NCBI GenBank assembly: GCA_004173235.1
Contig: SEAC01000039.1
Span: 1 to 60,228, forward strand
Length of the DNA stretch: 60,228 bases
Direction of reading: 5' to 3'
DNA from: Chitinophagaceae bacterium
GTDB lineage: Bacteria > Bacteroidota > Bacteroidia > Chitinophagales > Chitinophagaceae
The notes under the pieces were generated by a model. The model searched no databases, was not told the DNA's origin, and worked only from the letters and a program-made list of their open reading frames with translations. A program made the position numbers and the translations under genes. This document shows, piece by piece, positions 33,314 to 42,278 of the stretch; the first letter of the stretch is position 1, and every line of letters begins with the position of its first letter.

Positions 33314-35374
33314 TTAGTCCCACTTTACGCGAACGCCGATAAATACACGGCGACCCTGGTTGGGCGCATACACGTAGGCCGGGTCGAAACTGAGCTTGTA
33401 CGGATTCTCGGGTGTTGCCATGATCTTTCCGCCTGCATCGTATTGCACTTTTTTGTCGAAGGGATCGTGTGCACGCGCAATGAGAAAAGGGTTGCCACGG
33501 TCAGGTGTCCAATTGAGCAGGTTCTTTACTCCTCCGAATAACTCTACGCTGTTCGAGATCCATTGCGTCAACTGCAGGTTCTGGAGGCTCCACACCGGCG
33601 AATACGCGCTTCTTGGATCGAGGTCGGAAATGAGCGGAAGCCGCATGGGTCCATAGATATTTCCCGTGTAATCGATCGTTAAACCCGCGAGCGGAAACTT
33701 ATAGCTCAATGCCCAGGTTCCGCTGAAACGCTCGGTGAGCACGGGCCGCAGGCGCTGCGTTTTTCCGCCCGCCTCCTGCACCGTTGCTACATCCTGAAGC
33801 GTAACACCTATGTTTCCCCGCAGGCGGTTGCGCCAGTTGCCTTCAAGAGCTACGCTGATTCCGCGCGATTCTGCATGGCCCTGCAAATTCCGGTACACGA
33901 TCTTGTTCGGATCGCTGTCGTAGTCGGGCTGGATGCGGTTGTAGAAATACGTATACCAGGCGGAAACGTCCACGTTGAACGAGCGGCCCGGTTTTCCAAA
34001 TACCCATGCGTAGTTCAGGTTAGCATTATAGCTCGTCTCCGGCTTGAGTGTCTCCTGTATTTCTACGGTCCGCGAGCCGGTGAGTGCAGCGTGCTCCTCG
34101 GTGAAGATGCTCACTACACGGAAGCCGGTGCCCGCGTTGAGCCGCAACACCTGCTGATGCGGCAGCTGCCACTTCCAGGCTACGCGTGGCGTAAAGATGG
34201 AGCGATGTACGGGGTGATGATCCCAGCGCAGGCCGAGCAGCACTGTATGTTTGGAAGAAAGCTTCCATTCATCCTGAACGAAGATGCCCGGAAGCAACAC
34301 GCGCTCGGGCCTGTTCACACCCGAAAGCGTGTCACGGGTCGCAGTGGAGTTGTCATCATAGAAACTGTTGCGTGCAACGGCGCCAGCAAGCAGACCATGT
34401 TGTTGCGCTGTCCATGCGCCGGTGAGCTGACCATAAAGGATGCGCTGGTTGCCGATAAAGGGGTGATTGCCGTAGGCCGCATCCTGCTTGTGCCCCGTGG
34501 CGCTGAACGAAAAGTGATAGGCGCCGCTCACGGGCAGCTGGTAGCGTCCGATCAGCTCCCAACGGCTGGTATAGATGCTTTCGCCATACACTTCGCTGCC
34601 ACCCCTGTAGCCGCGGTTCCACCTCAGCTCGCCACCCCAGCGATCCTCGTAGAAATACCGTCCGGCGAGCGAGGCACTCCTGCCCTTTCGCCGCAGCCAT
34701 TGCCACTTTTGAAAAAGCGACACGCGGTGCTGCAGCGTCACATCGGTAAAGCCGTCTCCATTATGATCCTCCGGGTGCTGGTAGTTGAAGTAATGCAGGC
34801 CGGTGAGCACGGATGCCTTACCCACGCGAAAGCGGCCACCTGCGTCGATGCTATGTTCCATCCAGCTGCTGCTCATGGCGTTGAGCGAGAAGCGCGGCGC
34901 CTTTGCAGGATCTTTGGTAATGACGTTGATGAGGCCGCCGATGGCTTCTGAGCCGTAAAGGCCGGACGCGGGGCCCTTGATCAGTTCCACCTTTTCGAGC
35001 AACTGCGTAGGGATTCCGAAAAGACCATACACCGACGACAAGCTACTCACGATCGGCATTCCGTCGATCGTTACCATTGTGTACGGCCCTTCGAGCCCAT
35101 TGATATGAATGTCGCCCGTATTACACACGCTGCAGTTGATCTGCGGCCGCACGCCGTTTACCTGCTGAAGCGATTCAAACAGGCTGGGCGAAGGATTCTT
35201 CTTGAAAAAATGCGCTGAGTACACTTCCACAGCAACCGGGCTCTCGAGGCGCCGCACGGGCTTTAGCGTGCCCGATACAACTACTTCATCCATCGTGGCT
35301 TTGAACACGGTGTCTTCCTGTGCCGACGAAAACAGGGGCAGGAAGCCGAACATATAGAGGAAGGTAGTACGCAT
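33314..35374 (-). CDS. TonB-dependent receptor, probably metal-regulated
   Basis: A 686-residue outer-membrane receptor. After a signal peptide (1-18) comes a plug (~25-150: MDEVVVSGTLKPVRRLESPV; GPASGLYGSEAIGGLINVIT) and a barrel ending RRVFIGVRVKWD. The plug holds a CxxC pair in PQINCSVCNTGDIHINGLEG, a possible metal ligand. There is no carboxypeptidase-like leader domain, unlike the receptor at 21250. It is divergent from a DtxR/MntR regulator, with the palindrome ATTTGGTCGGCCAAAT four bases from its -7 element TATCTTTG (35392-35399). Metal-dependent repression is therefore likely, and Mn or Fe complexes are candidate substrates. Confidence 0.92.
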   Translation of the reverse strand: MRTTFLYMFGFLPLFSSAQEDTVFKATMDEVVVSGTLKPVRRLESPVAVEVYSAHFFKKNPSPSLFESLQQVNGVRPQINCSVCNTGDIHINGLEGPYTMVTIDGMPIVSSLSSVYGLFGIPTQLLEKVELIKGPASGLYGSEAIGGLINVITKDPAKAPRFSLNAMSSSWMEHSIDAGGRFRVGKASVLTGLHYFNYQHPEDHNGDGFTDVTLQHRVSLFQKWQWLRRKGRSASLAGRYFYEDRWGGELRWNRGYRGGSEVYGESIYTSRWELIGRYQLPVSGAYHFSFSATGHKQDAAYGNHPFIGNQRILYGQLTGAWTAQQHGLLAGAVARNSFYDDNSTATRDTLSGVNRPERVLLPGIFVQDEWKLSSKHTVLLGLRWDHHPVHRSIFTPRVAWKWQLPHQQVLRLNAGTGFRVVSIFTEEHAALTGSRTVEIQETLKPETSYNANLNYAWVFGKPGRSFNVDVSAWYTYFYNRIQPDYDSDPNKIVYRNLQGHAESRGISVALEGNWRNRLRGNIGVTLQDVATVQEAGGKTQRLRPVLTERFSGTWALSYKFPLAGLTIDYTGNIYGPMRLPLISDLDPRSAYSPVWSLQNLQLTQWISNSVELFGGVKNLLNWTPDRGNPFLIARAHDPFDKKVQYDAGGKIMATPENPYKLSFDPAYVYAPNQGRRVFIGVRVKWD

Positions 35375-35391
35375 GGAAGGGTTTAATCAGC

Positions 35392-35399
35392 CAAAGATA
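35392..35399 (-). promoter_or_regulatory. Promoter -7 element of the TonB receptor gene (TATCTTTG)
   Basis: A perfect TAnnTTTG on the minus strand. The palindromic operator starts four bases upstream of it. Confidence 0.65.
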
Positions 35400-35403
35400 T
35401 AGT

Positions 35404-35419
35404 ATTTGGTCGGCCAAAT
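35404..35419. promoter_or_regulatory. Putative DtxR/MntR operator
   Basis: ATTTGG-TCGG-CCAAAT, a 6-4-6 inverted repeat between the divergent receptor and regulator genes. It sits between the -33 and -7 positions of the receptor promoter and ~22 bp upstream of the regulator's own -7 element, so one bound repressor could block both. Confidence 0.65.
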
Positions 35420-35441
35420 TTTATTAATGAGGATTCCCTGC

Positions 35442-35449
35442 TAGATTTG
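35442..35449 (+). promoter_or_regulatory. Promoter -7 element of the DtxR-family gene (TAGATTTG)
   Basis: A perfect TAnnTTTG, 4 nt before ATG 35454. It predicts a leaderless mRNA. Confidence 0.65.
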
Positions 35450-35453
35450 GGCC

Positions 35454-36119
35454 ATGTCCCACTTCTCGCATCACTACGAAGAAAATTACCTCAAAGCTAT
35501 CTTCAAGCTCCGGCAGAAGGCGGAAGGGAAGGTCAATAACATTGCGCTGGCACGCTACCTCGACCTTAACCCCGCCTCCGTGCTTGAAATGGTGCGCAAG
35601 CTGGTGGAGAAAGGCCTCGTACAGGTGCACCCCGACAAATCGATCCAGCTCAGCCGCCAGGGCGAAAAGGCCGCTCTGGCCATCATCCGGCGGCACCGGC
35701 TGTGGGAGGTATTTCTCGTGGAAAAGCTCGGCTACCAGTGGCACGAGGTGCACTACCTCGCCGAACAGCTCGAGCATATCGACTCCGACGACCTCGTTGA
35801 CCGGCTGGAAGCGTTCCTTAAGTTTCCCCTTTTTGACCCGCATGGCGATCCCATTCCCGATAAAAGCGGACGGATGCCTGCAACGGACGCCGCACCGCTG
35901 AGCAAGGCCGTGGTGGGAAAAGTGTACGTGATCCAGTCGTTCGCCGACACCGATGACGCGCTGCTCGACTACCTCGGCAAGCTGCAACTGCGGCCCGGCA
36001 CGCGTATCAAGCTTCTGGAGCACCTCGACTATGACGGATCCTGCCAGGTGCTGGTGCACAAATCGGCGTTGCAGTTGTCGGAAAAAGTGGCGGGAAACAT
36101 ACTCGTTACGCGACCCTGA
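35454..36119 (+). CDS. DtxR/MntR family metal-dependent transcriptional regulator
   Basis: A 221-residue repressor. The N-terminal winged helix (SHHYEENYLKAIFKLRQ; IALARYLDLNPASVLEMVRKLVEKGLV) is followed by a dimerisation/metal domain (RRHRLWEVFLVEKLGYQWHEVHYLAEQLEH, with His, Glu and Asp ligands) and a FeoA/SH3-like C-terminal domain from ~150. With Mn2+ or Fe2+ bound, such proteins repress uptake genes. The palindrome upstream and the divergent TonB receptor point to that target and to autoregulation. The Nramp gene at 16885 lacks this palindrome, so it is not an obvious target. Confidence 0.93.
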   Translation: MSHFSHHYEENYLKAIFKLRQKAEGKVNNIALARYLDLNPASVLEMVRKLVEKGLVQVHPDKSIQLSRQGEKAALAIIRRHRLWEVFLVEKLGYQWHEVHYLAEQLEHIDSDDLVDRLEAFLKFPLFDPHGDPIPDKSGRMPATDAAPLSKAVVGKVYVIQSFADTDDALLDYLGKLQLRPGTRIKLLEHLDYDGSCQVLVHKSALQLSEKVAGNILVTRP

Positions 36120-36164
36120 CCAATCGTGGCACAACCTTTCGAGTTATAAGGCAACACCATTTGC

Positions 36165-36587
36165 ATGAAAACGATCTATTGTTTCCTTCTCGCATTCCTC
36201 TCCTGCCTGGGCGCATCGGCGCAAAGCGATTCCTGCCGGGCAGCATTGGCAGCTATCAACACCGACTACGATCAGCAGTTGAAAGCCCTCGAAAGCTACA
36301 CGAAGATCAACGCCATTGACCGGGAATACCGCGTGCTGATGCTCGGTTTCTACCGCAACGATCGTCTCTTTCGCGCCGCGGCAACCTGCGACAAGGGCTC
36401 GTCGGGCACGGCACGCAACTGCCTCAGTCAGGCCGAAGCCATCAACCGCACCTACAACCAGCAGCTCGCAGACCTTCGCCGCCGGAAGATGGCCAACCAG
36501 GAACGTATGCAGCGCTCGGATGCCATTAACCTCGAAAGAAACGCAAAGCTCAAGGAATTACAGGGCAGTTGCGGCGGAGCATCCTGA
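36165..36587 (+). CDS. Small secreted protein, unknown function (paralogue 1)
   Basis: A 140-residue protein with a signal peptide (ending LGASAQ). The mature part is charged and probably helical, with cysteines in SDSCRAAL, ATCDKG, RNCLSQ and GSCGGAS. The motif INTDYDQQLKALE followed by a DRE triplet is shared with the next gene (VNRNYDAQVVAMR, then DRETKI), so the pair arose by tandem duplication. No known family recognised. It begins 45 bp after the metal regulator stop, and co-transcription is possible. Confidence 0.75.
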   Translation: MKTIYCFLLAFLSCLGASAQSDSCRAALAAINTDYDQQLKALESYTKINAIDREYRVLMLGFYRNDRLFRAAATCDKGSSGTARNCLSQAEAINRTYNQQLADLRRRKMANQERMQRSDAINLERNAKLKELQGSCGGAS

Positions 36588-36661
36588 GCCCTTTAACGTG
36601 TCTTTGGCAGCAATGCCCGTGTTTGGCACGTTTTTTCACGATGCAGTATAAATTGAAGTGT

Positions 36662-37117
36662 ATGAAAAAGCTCCTTACCCTCCTGTTCTGCACCGGCCTC
36701 GTGTCTGCATCTTTTGCGCAAACCGATCGCGAGCGAGCCGCTGACGTTATCCTCGGTGGAAACCGCGGCGCCACCACCACTACTTATCCAAGCAGCGGCA
36801 ATAGTTGCCAGGACCAGATCGACGCTGTCAACCGCAACTACGATGCGCAGGTGGTTGCGATGCGCAACAACGGTGCGTACAGTGCCGCCGATCGCGAAAC
36901 GAAGATCCGGCAGATCAACAATGCACGCCGGACGAAAATCAATGAAGTGCGCCGGAGTTGTGGCACCAACGGCACCGCTGCCGACACGCGTAAGCATCAC
37001 GGAAAACGCAAAGTGAAATCGAACAACGGCAATCACTATGGCTGGGAGAAAGGTAAGGGCAATCCGCATGGCAACGGCCAGAACGTGAAGGCCAAGGGCA
37101 AGCATAAAAATGGATAA
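36662..37117 (+). CDS. Small secreted basic protein, unknown function (paralogue 2)
   Basis: A 151-residue protein with a signal peptide (MKKLLTLLFCTGLVSASFAQ). The middle holds two cysteines (NSCQDQID; VRRSCGTNG) flanking a helical segment shared with the previous gene. The last ~45 residues are very rich in Lys, His, Gly and Asn (KHHGKRKVKSNNGNHYGWEK onward), suggesting nucleic-acid, polysaccharide or metal binding. The start is ATG 36662 because it gives a clean signal peptide; the longer in-frame extension overlaps paralogue 1. The function is unknown. Confidence 0.72.
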   Translation: MKKLLTLLFCTGLVSASFAQTDRERAADVILGGNRGATTTTYPSSGNSCQDQIDAVNRNYDAQVVAMRNNGAYSAADRETKIRQINNARRTKINEVRRSCGTNGTAADTRKHHGKRKVKSNNGNHYGWEKGKGNPHGNGQNVKAKGKHKNG

Positions 37118-37138
37118 CTTTCAATAGCGCGTAACAAA

Positions 37139-37164
37139 GAAGGCCTCCCGTGTGGGAGGCCTTC
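37139..37164. terminator. Bidirectional terminator
   Basis: An 11-bp perfect stem, GAAGGCCTCCC / GGGAGGCCTTC, with a GTGT loop, between two convergent genes. Confidence 0.75.
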
Positions 37165-37187
37165 TCATTTCAATGCAGTGGCGGCCT

Positions 37188-40100
37188 TCAGAGTTTGATC
37201 ACCTGCTTTTGTATGCTTTGCTTTGTGCGCAGGTTCACTAGTTTCAGCACATACGAGCCGGGCGTAATGCCGGAAATATCGATGCTATGGCTGTTGCCCG
37301 TGAATGTAGTGGGGCGTGCTACGGGCGCGCCTTGGCTGTTTAGCAGTTGAACCGAGTAGGACCCTGCTGTAGCTGCATCCAGCACGATCGTCAGGCGCGA
37401 GGACGCTGGGTTGGGGCCAACCTGCACGGAGGCCATACGTGCATTATCGCCACTGGTACCGCTACCGCTCTGCGCGATGCAGTCGAGAACCGAAACCTGA
37501 AATACATAAGGCGTGCCCGCACATTTGTTTGCCGACGGCGTCACTGTGATCGTAGCAGTGTTCGTGTTGCCCGGCGGAAGCAGGTTGCTGGCCATGAAGG
37601 AGGGTAGTGCTGCCGAACCCGACGCTCCCAGACCGACCGACACATTGTTGTTGGTCCAGCTGTACGAAGTGCCTGCAGTTGCGCTGCCGAACGACACCGG
37701 AGCGGTAGCCACGCCACGGCAGTAGCCGGGCATCGACACCGGGTTTACTGTTGGTCGGGGATATACCAGGTAGCGGTAGGCAACAGGGTTACCATTGCAT
37801 ACCGTAGTGCCATTGCCCAGCGGCGTCACGTTGACCTGCGCACTGATGGGTGCAGCTGTGTTGTTTACTGCAACAAAGGCAGGTATGGCACCGGTTCCGT
37901 TTGCCGCGAGGCCTGCTGAGGGATTCAGGTTTACCCAGCTGAAACCCACAGCCGTGCCGGTAGGCTGCACCAGCGCAGTAGTGGCGCCGGCGCAAAGAGC
38001 CTGGTTGGGAATGATGTTTACCGTAGCGCGTGGGAGAATGGTTAGGGAAGCAGTTGCCGTGCCACCGCATCCGCCGCCCGTGTTGCTCACGGTGAACGTA
38101 ACGGTGTAGGTGCCGGGCTGCGATGCCGCGAGGTTGATTTCACCCGTACTGTTATTGTTGAATACGATGCCTGTACCCGCAGTATAAATACCGGTGCTGC
38201 CACTACTGCGTCGCGGGGCGGCGGTGCCCGTGGGACAATAGGGAGAAGCCGGGTAGCTGAAATTGACGGCCGCTTTATTTACAGTGATGGTAAAGCCTGA
38301 TGTTGGACCCGTGCAGCCATCATTATTCGGAGTTACCGTAAAGGTGCCGGTGATGCCTGCCAATGCACTATTGTTAGTGGCAGTGAAGGCGGGTATGTCA
38401 CCCGCTCCACCCGCGGCAATACCAATGGAAGGATTTGAGTTGATCCAGTTGTAAACGGTGCCGGCAATGTTGCCACTGAAAGAAACAGCGGTTGTTTGCG
38501 CGCCTGCGCACACCGTCTGGCTGCCTATGCCATTTACCGTGGGCGCGGGCTTGACCCAAATGCGGAAGACCATCTTCCGCACCTGGCAGCCTTGTTGAGC
38601 AATGTTCGGCCACACGGCAATGTCCGTGAACTGGATCGAAGTGCCATTGTTGGTGGCTGTGAACGAAGGCAGCGCAAGCCCGCTTCCCGACGACTGGGCC
38701 AGGCCAACCGCAGGGTTGGAGGACGTCCAGCTATACGTGGTTCCAGCGGGGAAATTGCCAAGGAAGGTGATGGAAGGAACGGTTGTACCCGGGCAAACGC
38801 TCGGGTTGGGAAGCGGGTTGGCCATGAGTGCGCCAACGTACACTGTTACCGACGACGCCACGCTATTGCTGCAAACCCCGTCGCTTACGGAAGTAATGCT
38901 GAAGGTCGCATTCGCCATCAGAGGGTCGGAGGCGAAGGTTGCAGCGCCCGCTCCATCGAGGGTGATCGTCTGCGGATTCACGCCGTTCGTTGTAACCGTC
39001 ACGCTCCCACCGGCCGGGCCGCCGCTGATGTTGAGCATCGCCGCTAATCCGGGCTGGCATTGGAAGGACTGGGCCACTGCAACGGAAGCAGCGAGCGGAG
39101 CACGGACGGTGATGGTAACTGATGCAACGCCGGCAACGATGTCGGAACAAGGTGCCGTGCCGCCTTCGGCGCGGAGGTAGTAGGTAGTTGTGGAGGTCGG
39201 TGCTACTGTGAGTTGTGCATTTCCTGAAACCAATTGACCTCCTACCGGGTCGGTGAAGGCTGCATCGCGGTACCACTGCCAATGGGCACCATCGCCGAGC
39301 GATCCACCCGTTTGCGTGATGATGACGTTGGAGCCGGTACACACCGGCTGGGTAGCTGAAGAATTGAGAATACCCGGTGCCGCGCTCTGGCTGAACACGA
39401 TCGCTGCTGCCGAAGTGACGAAGCAGGTAGGCGCAACGATGCTCACCGTGTACGAGCCGGCTGCAAGCGGCTGGTAGGTGACATTGGTAGCACCACCGAT
39501 GGCCGAGCCATTGAAGTTCCACTGATTGAAGCTTGTGCCCGAAGAAGAGGTAAGCGTCGGTCCGGCACTGAGGCAATAAGTTGGGGCACCGGAGATGGAA
39601 ACCGCGCAGGCGGTCCCGTTAAATTCGTCGGCACCGATATCGGGAGTCGTGGCATTGCGCGTATCACCGTCATAATCGACTGTAAAATTCGCTATGGCTG
39701 CGCCGCCGCGTTCGATGGAAGTAGGCTCGGTTGTATTTATACGGAGAAAGTTGCCGGCGGATGCCGTCGTTGAAATGAAGTTGGGGCTACCAGTAAACGA
39801 GGCTGCTTCGCGAGGGCTCACGCGGACTTTGAAATCACCAAGCGTCTGGTCGGAATTCGTTCCGTCGAAATAAAGAAGATTGGCCGCGCCCGGCGTACCG
39901 GCATACAACAAGTTGTTGTTGGATGCGTCAAGGTAGTTGGCTTCCTGCCCCGAAGCGCTCCTGCGGAGCACTGCGCTCACACCAGTTCCCTTGGCAGTGG
40001 AGAGGTTCACCAGGATGTTGTTGCGCAGTGAGAGGGCGTTGGTGGCGGCTGTACTGCTTGCACGATGGAAGATGGCGGCACTGCCAAAGGTCGCCGCCGA

Positions 40101-41945
40101 GGATGTGCCACTCAGGTAAATGCTGTTGAAGTACACATTAACCGCTGTGGATGACGTTGAAGAAGCGAGCGTGATGCCGCGTACTGCATCGGCCACGTTT
40201 GCCACCGGAGCTTTGATGTCGCCGATCACGTTGTTGGCAATATTGAGTGTGGTCCCGCCACTTGCGTAGATGCCGTTCACCGAAACGGTACTTGTTTGTG
40301 CGGCGGCCGAAGAGATGTTGTAAATCTTGTTGCGGGAAACGTGCACGTTGGTGCCTGCATCGATGTGAATAGCGCTAACGATGCTGCCCGTTCCGGAGGT
40401 ACCCATGTGGGCTATACCCGAAATCGTGTTTTGGGTGATGGTAGCGGCGGCATTGCCCGTGTAATAAATTCCCGAGATGATGCTACTGGTACCCGAGTTG
40501 CCATTGCCGGACAGGTTGCTTATGGTATTTCCGGAGAACGTTCCACCGCCGGTCGAGAGTATGCCGATCGTTTGCGAGGATGTGGCCGTAGAGGTGTTGT
40601 TGAAGGAATTCACAGCGGTTCCACCGATCGTGTTGCCCTGGCAGGTAAAGGTGCCGCCCGTGCTGTTCAGGTCAATTGCAATGATCTTTGTCGTAGCATT
40701 CCCCGGAATGGAAAGGGATATCCCACCGATCTTGTTGTTCGACAACGTTGCTGTCTTAATCGCATTGAGGTAGATACCGAAAACGTCCATGGAACTCGAG
40801 GAAGTGGTTGCGAGTGCGATGGCGCCGGCATTGGTGATGCTTCCAATGATGTTGTCGCTTATCACAAGGTCAGCATTCGAAGCGGATGTTGTTACAAACA
40901 GTATTTTCAACGGACCGCTTGAGCCGGTTCCCCCAAAACCTGCACTGGCCGACATGGCGGTAATGGTGTTGCCGGAAAAGGTGCTCGTGCCATCGCCGAC
41001 CTGTAGATATACGGGTATAAAATCCGCGCTGGCAGTGCTGCCGCCGTAGGTGTATGTGCCCGTGCCTGCTGCAGAAGAATAACCGATGATATTATTGGTG
41101 ATGGTGTACCCGCTGCTGCTCCCGATGATCCAGATGGCTGAAGCCTGGATACCGGATGTGATTGTGCGGGTGGCCGTTTGGTAGAAGCGATTGCCCGAGA
41201 TGGTCCAACCCGAATTGCTTCCGTTCAGATAGATGCCGGAGTGCGTTACACCTGCTCCGAAAAAATCGTAGATCTTATTGTTGCTGATGATATTGCCGGT
41301 GTTGATTGCACTGGAAGAGCCGTTGCCGTTGACCGCCTTGGTGGGCAGGTTCGAACCGGCAGGGCCGATGTTATTGTTGGTAACCGTGTTGTTGTTGTTG
41401 CCGCCCGAGCTGCTGGAGCCGGTGGCAATAAGCACGGTTCCACCGGCATTGGAGCTCACGTTGCCAGAAAAGGAACCGAGGAGCGTGCAGTTGGTAACCA
41501 GATTGCCCGTGGCACCATTGACCATCCGCACGGTTGAAACATTCGCCGTGTTTGCCGTCGATTTGTTGGAGATGGTCAGCGAATTACCACCCGTGTTCAG
41601 GCCGTCAATGGTCACATTGTCGGCACCGTTCAGATCAATGAGCGCACTACCGAGCGTACCCGAAATAGTACGTGCGGCACCACCCGAGGGCCTGATCGAA
41701 ACGGATGTGTAAGACGAGGGAGCCGCGCTTGCCAGCAGGGTGGCCGACGAACTCTCGGTGACGTCGGCGGTGATCGCGATGTCAATTGCGCCCGCATGCG
41801 TTCCACTATTGATAGCCGCAAAAGCGAGGCTGAGCGTTGCGTAATTGGAGGGACCAGTGGTACCCGAAGTTGCCGTAACCGAAACCTGCGCGCGCGCGCC
41901 CAAAGACAGCGCTGCCCCCAGCAGCATAGCAAGAAACCTTTTCAT
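37188..41945 (-). CDS. Type IX secreted beta-helix and Ig-like repeat protein (type A sorting domain)
   Basis: A 1585-residue surface or secreted protein. The signal peptide ends LGARAQ. Residues ~25-800 have repeated N/G/S/T-rich rungs such as ISGNRFYQT, ITNNIIGYSS and VSRNKIYNIS, the pattern of a right-handed parallel beta-helix. Then come Ig-like/PKD modules with motifs TYSWTSSNPAVGLA, VYNWINSNPSIGIA and SYSWTNNNVSVGLG. The last ~80 residues (VQVGPNPASSRLTIVLD to the terminal KQVIKL) are a type A sorting domain. Adhesion or polysaccharide binding is likely; no catalytic motif was seen. The start is ATG 41945, after which the signal peptide begins. Confidence 0.9.
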   Translation of the reverse strand: MKRFLAMLLGAALSLGARAQVSVTATSGTTGPSNYATLSLAFAAINSGTHAGAIDIAITADVTESSSATLLASAAPSSYTSVSIRPSGGAARTISGTLGSALIDLNGADNVTIDGLNTGGNSLTISNKSTANTANVSTVRMVNGATGNLVTNCTLLGSFSGNVSSNAGGTVLIATGSSSSGGNNNNTVTNNNIGPAGSNLPTKAVNGNGSSSAINTGNIISNNKIYDFFGAGVTHSGIYLNGSNSGWTISGNRFYQTATRTITSGIQASAIWIIGSSSGYTITNNIIGYSSAAGTGTYTYGGSTASADFIPVYLQVGDGTSTFSGNTITAMSASAGFGGTGSSGPLKILFVTTSASNADLVISDNIIGSITNAGAIALATTSSSSMDVFGIYLNAIKTATLSNNKIGGISLSIPGNATTKIIAIDLNSTGGTFTCQGNTIGGTAVNSFNNTSTATSSQTIGILSTGGGTFSGNTISNLSGNGNSGTSSIISGIYYTGNAAATITQNTISGIAHMGTSGTGSIVSAIHIDAGTNVHVSRNKIYNISSAAAQTSTVSVNGIYASGGTTLNIANNVIGDIKAPVANVADAVRGITLASSTSSTAVNVYFNSIYLSGTSSAATFGSAAIFHRASSTAATNALSLRNNILVNLSTAKGTGVSAVLRRSASGQEANYLDASNNNLLYAGTPGAANLLYFDGTNSDQTLGDFKVRVSPREAASFTGSPNFISTTASAGNFLRINTTEPTSIERGGAAIANFTVDYDGDTRNATTPDIGADEFNGTACAVSISGAPTYCLSAGPTLTSSSGTSFNQWNFNGSAIGGATNVTYQPLAAGSYTVSIVAPTCFVTSAAAIVFSQSAAPGILNSSATQPVCTGSNVIITQTGGSLGDGAHWQWYRDAAFTDPVGGQLVSGNAQLTVAPTSTTTYYLRAEGGTAPCSDIVAGVASVTITVRAPLAASVAVAQSFQCQPGLAAMLNISGGPAGGSVTVTTNGVNPQTITLDGAGAATFASDPLMANATFSITSVSDGVCSNSVASSVTVYVGALMANPLPNPSVCPGTTVPSITFLGNFPAGTTYSWTSSNPAVGLAQSSGSGLALPSFTATNNGTSIQFTDIAVWPNIAQQGCQVRKMVFRIWVKPAPTVNGIGSQTVCAGAQTTAVSFSGNIAGTVYNWINSNPSIGIAAGGAGDIPAFTATNNSALAGITGTFTVTPNNDGCTGPTSGFTITVNKAAVNFSYPASPYCPTGTAAPRRSSGSTGIYTAGTGIVFNNNSTGEINLAASQPGTYTVTFTVSNTGGGCGGTATASLTILPRATVNIIPNQALCAGATTALVQPTGTAVGFSWVNLNPSAGLAANGTGAIPAFVAVNNTAAPISAQVNVTPLGNGTTVCNGNPVAYRYLVYPRPTVNPVSMPGYCRGVATAPVSFGSATAGTSYSWTNNNVSVGLGASGSAALPSFMASNLLPPGNTNTATITVTPSANKCAGTPYVFQVSVLDCIAQSGSGTSGDNARMASVQVGPNPASSRLTIVLDAATAGSYSVQLLNSQGAPVARPTTFTGNSHSIDISGITPGSYVLKLVNLRTKQSIQKQVIKL

Positions 41946-42278
41946 ACAAATGAACTTTGTTTGGTTATGTAACGAAATGAAACGAAGCAGCAATCAGAAC
42001 GATTCTGCTGAGGGGCATGGGGCAAGCAATCAGAACTTTCGAAAAGGTGTAAATGACAGGAAGCGGCGGTTTGGTACTACCGAAGGCAAGAAGAGCCAGC
42101 ACCAAGATAACAAACCTTTAGGTAGATACCTACGAAGTAACTAAGTTTTTTACCTGGCGGATGTCCATAGGTGCCGGTTTCAACCAACCTGCATCGAAAC
42201 CGCAACGCAGCCACATCGCGCAAGGCTCCATAAAAAAGCCTCCCGCGGGGGAGGCATTTTCGGTTACCCAGGTGGGTA
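41946..42278. other. Intergenic stretch without a gene
   Basis: Upstream region of the large cargo gene and downstream region of accC. I see no coding frame and no tRNA. It contains the accC terminator (42238-42255). Confidence 0.55.
42238..42255 (-). terminator. Intrinsic terminator of the efp-accB-accC group
   Basis: GCCTCCC / GGGAGGC around GCGG, followed on the minus strand by six T. It lies 24 nt past the accC stop. Confidence 0.8.

Noticed and set aside
41946..42278. A tRNA or small RNA gene in the intergenic region upstream of the large cargo gene
   Set aside because: No cloverleaf, T-arm motif or terminator on the matching strand could be found by eye.
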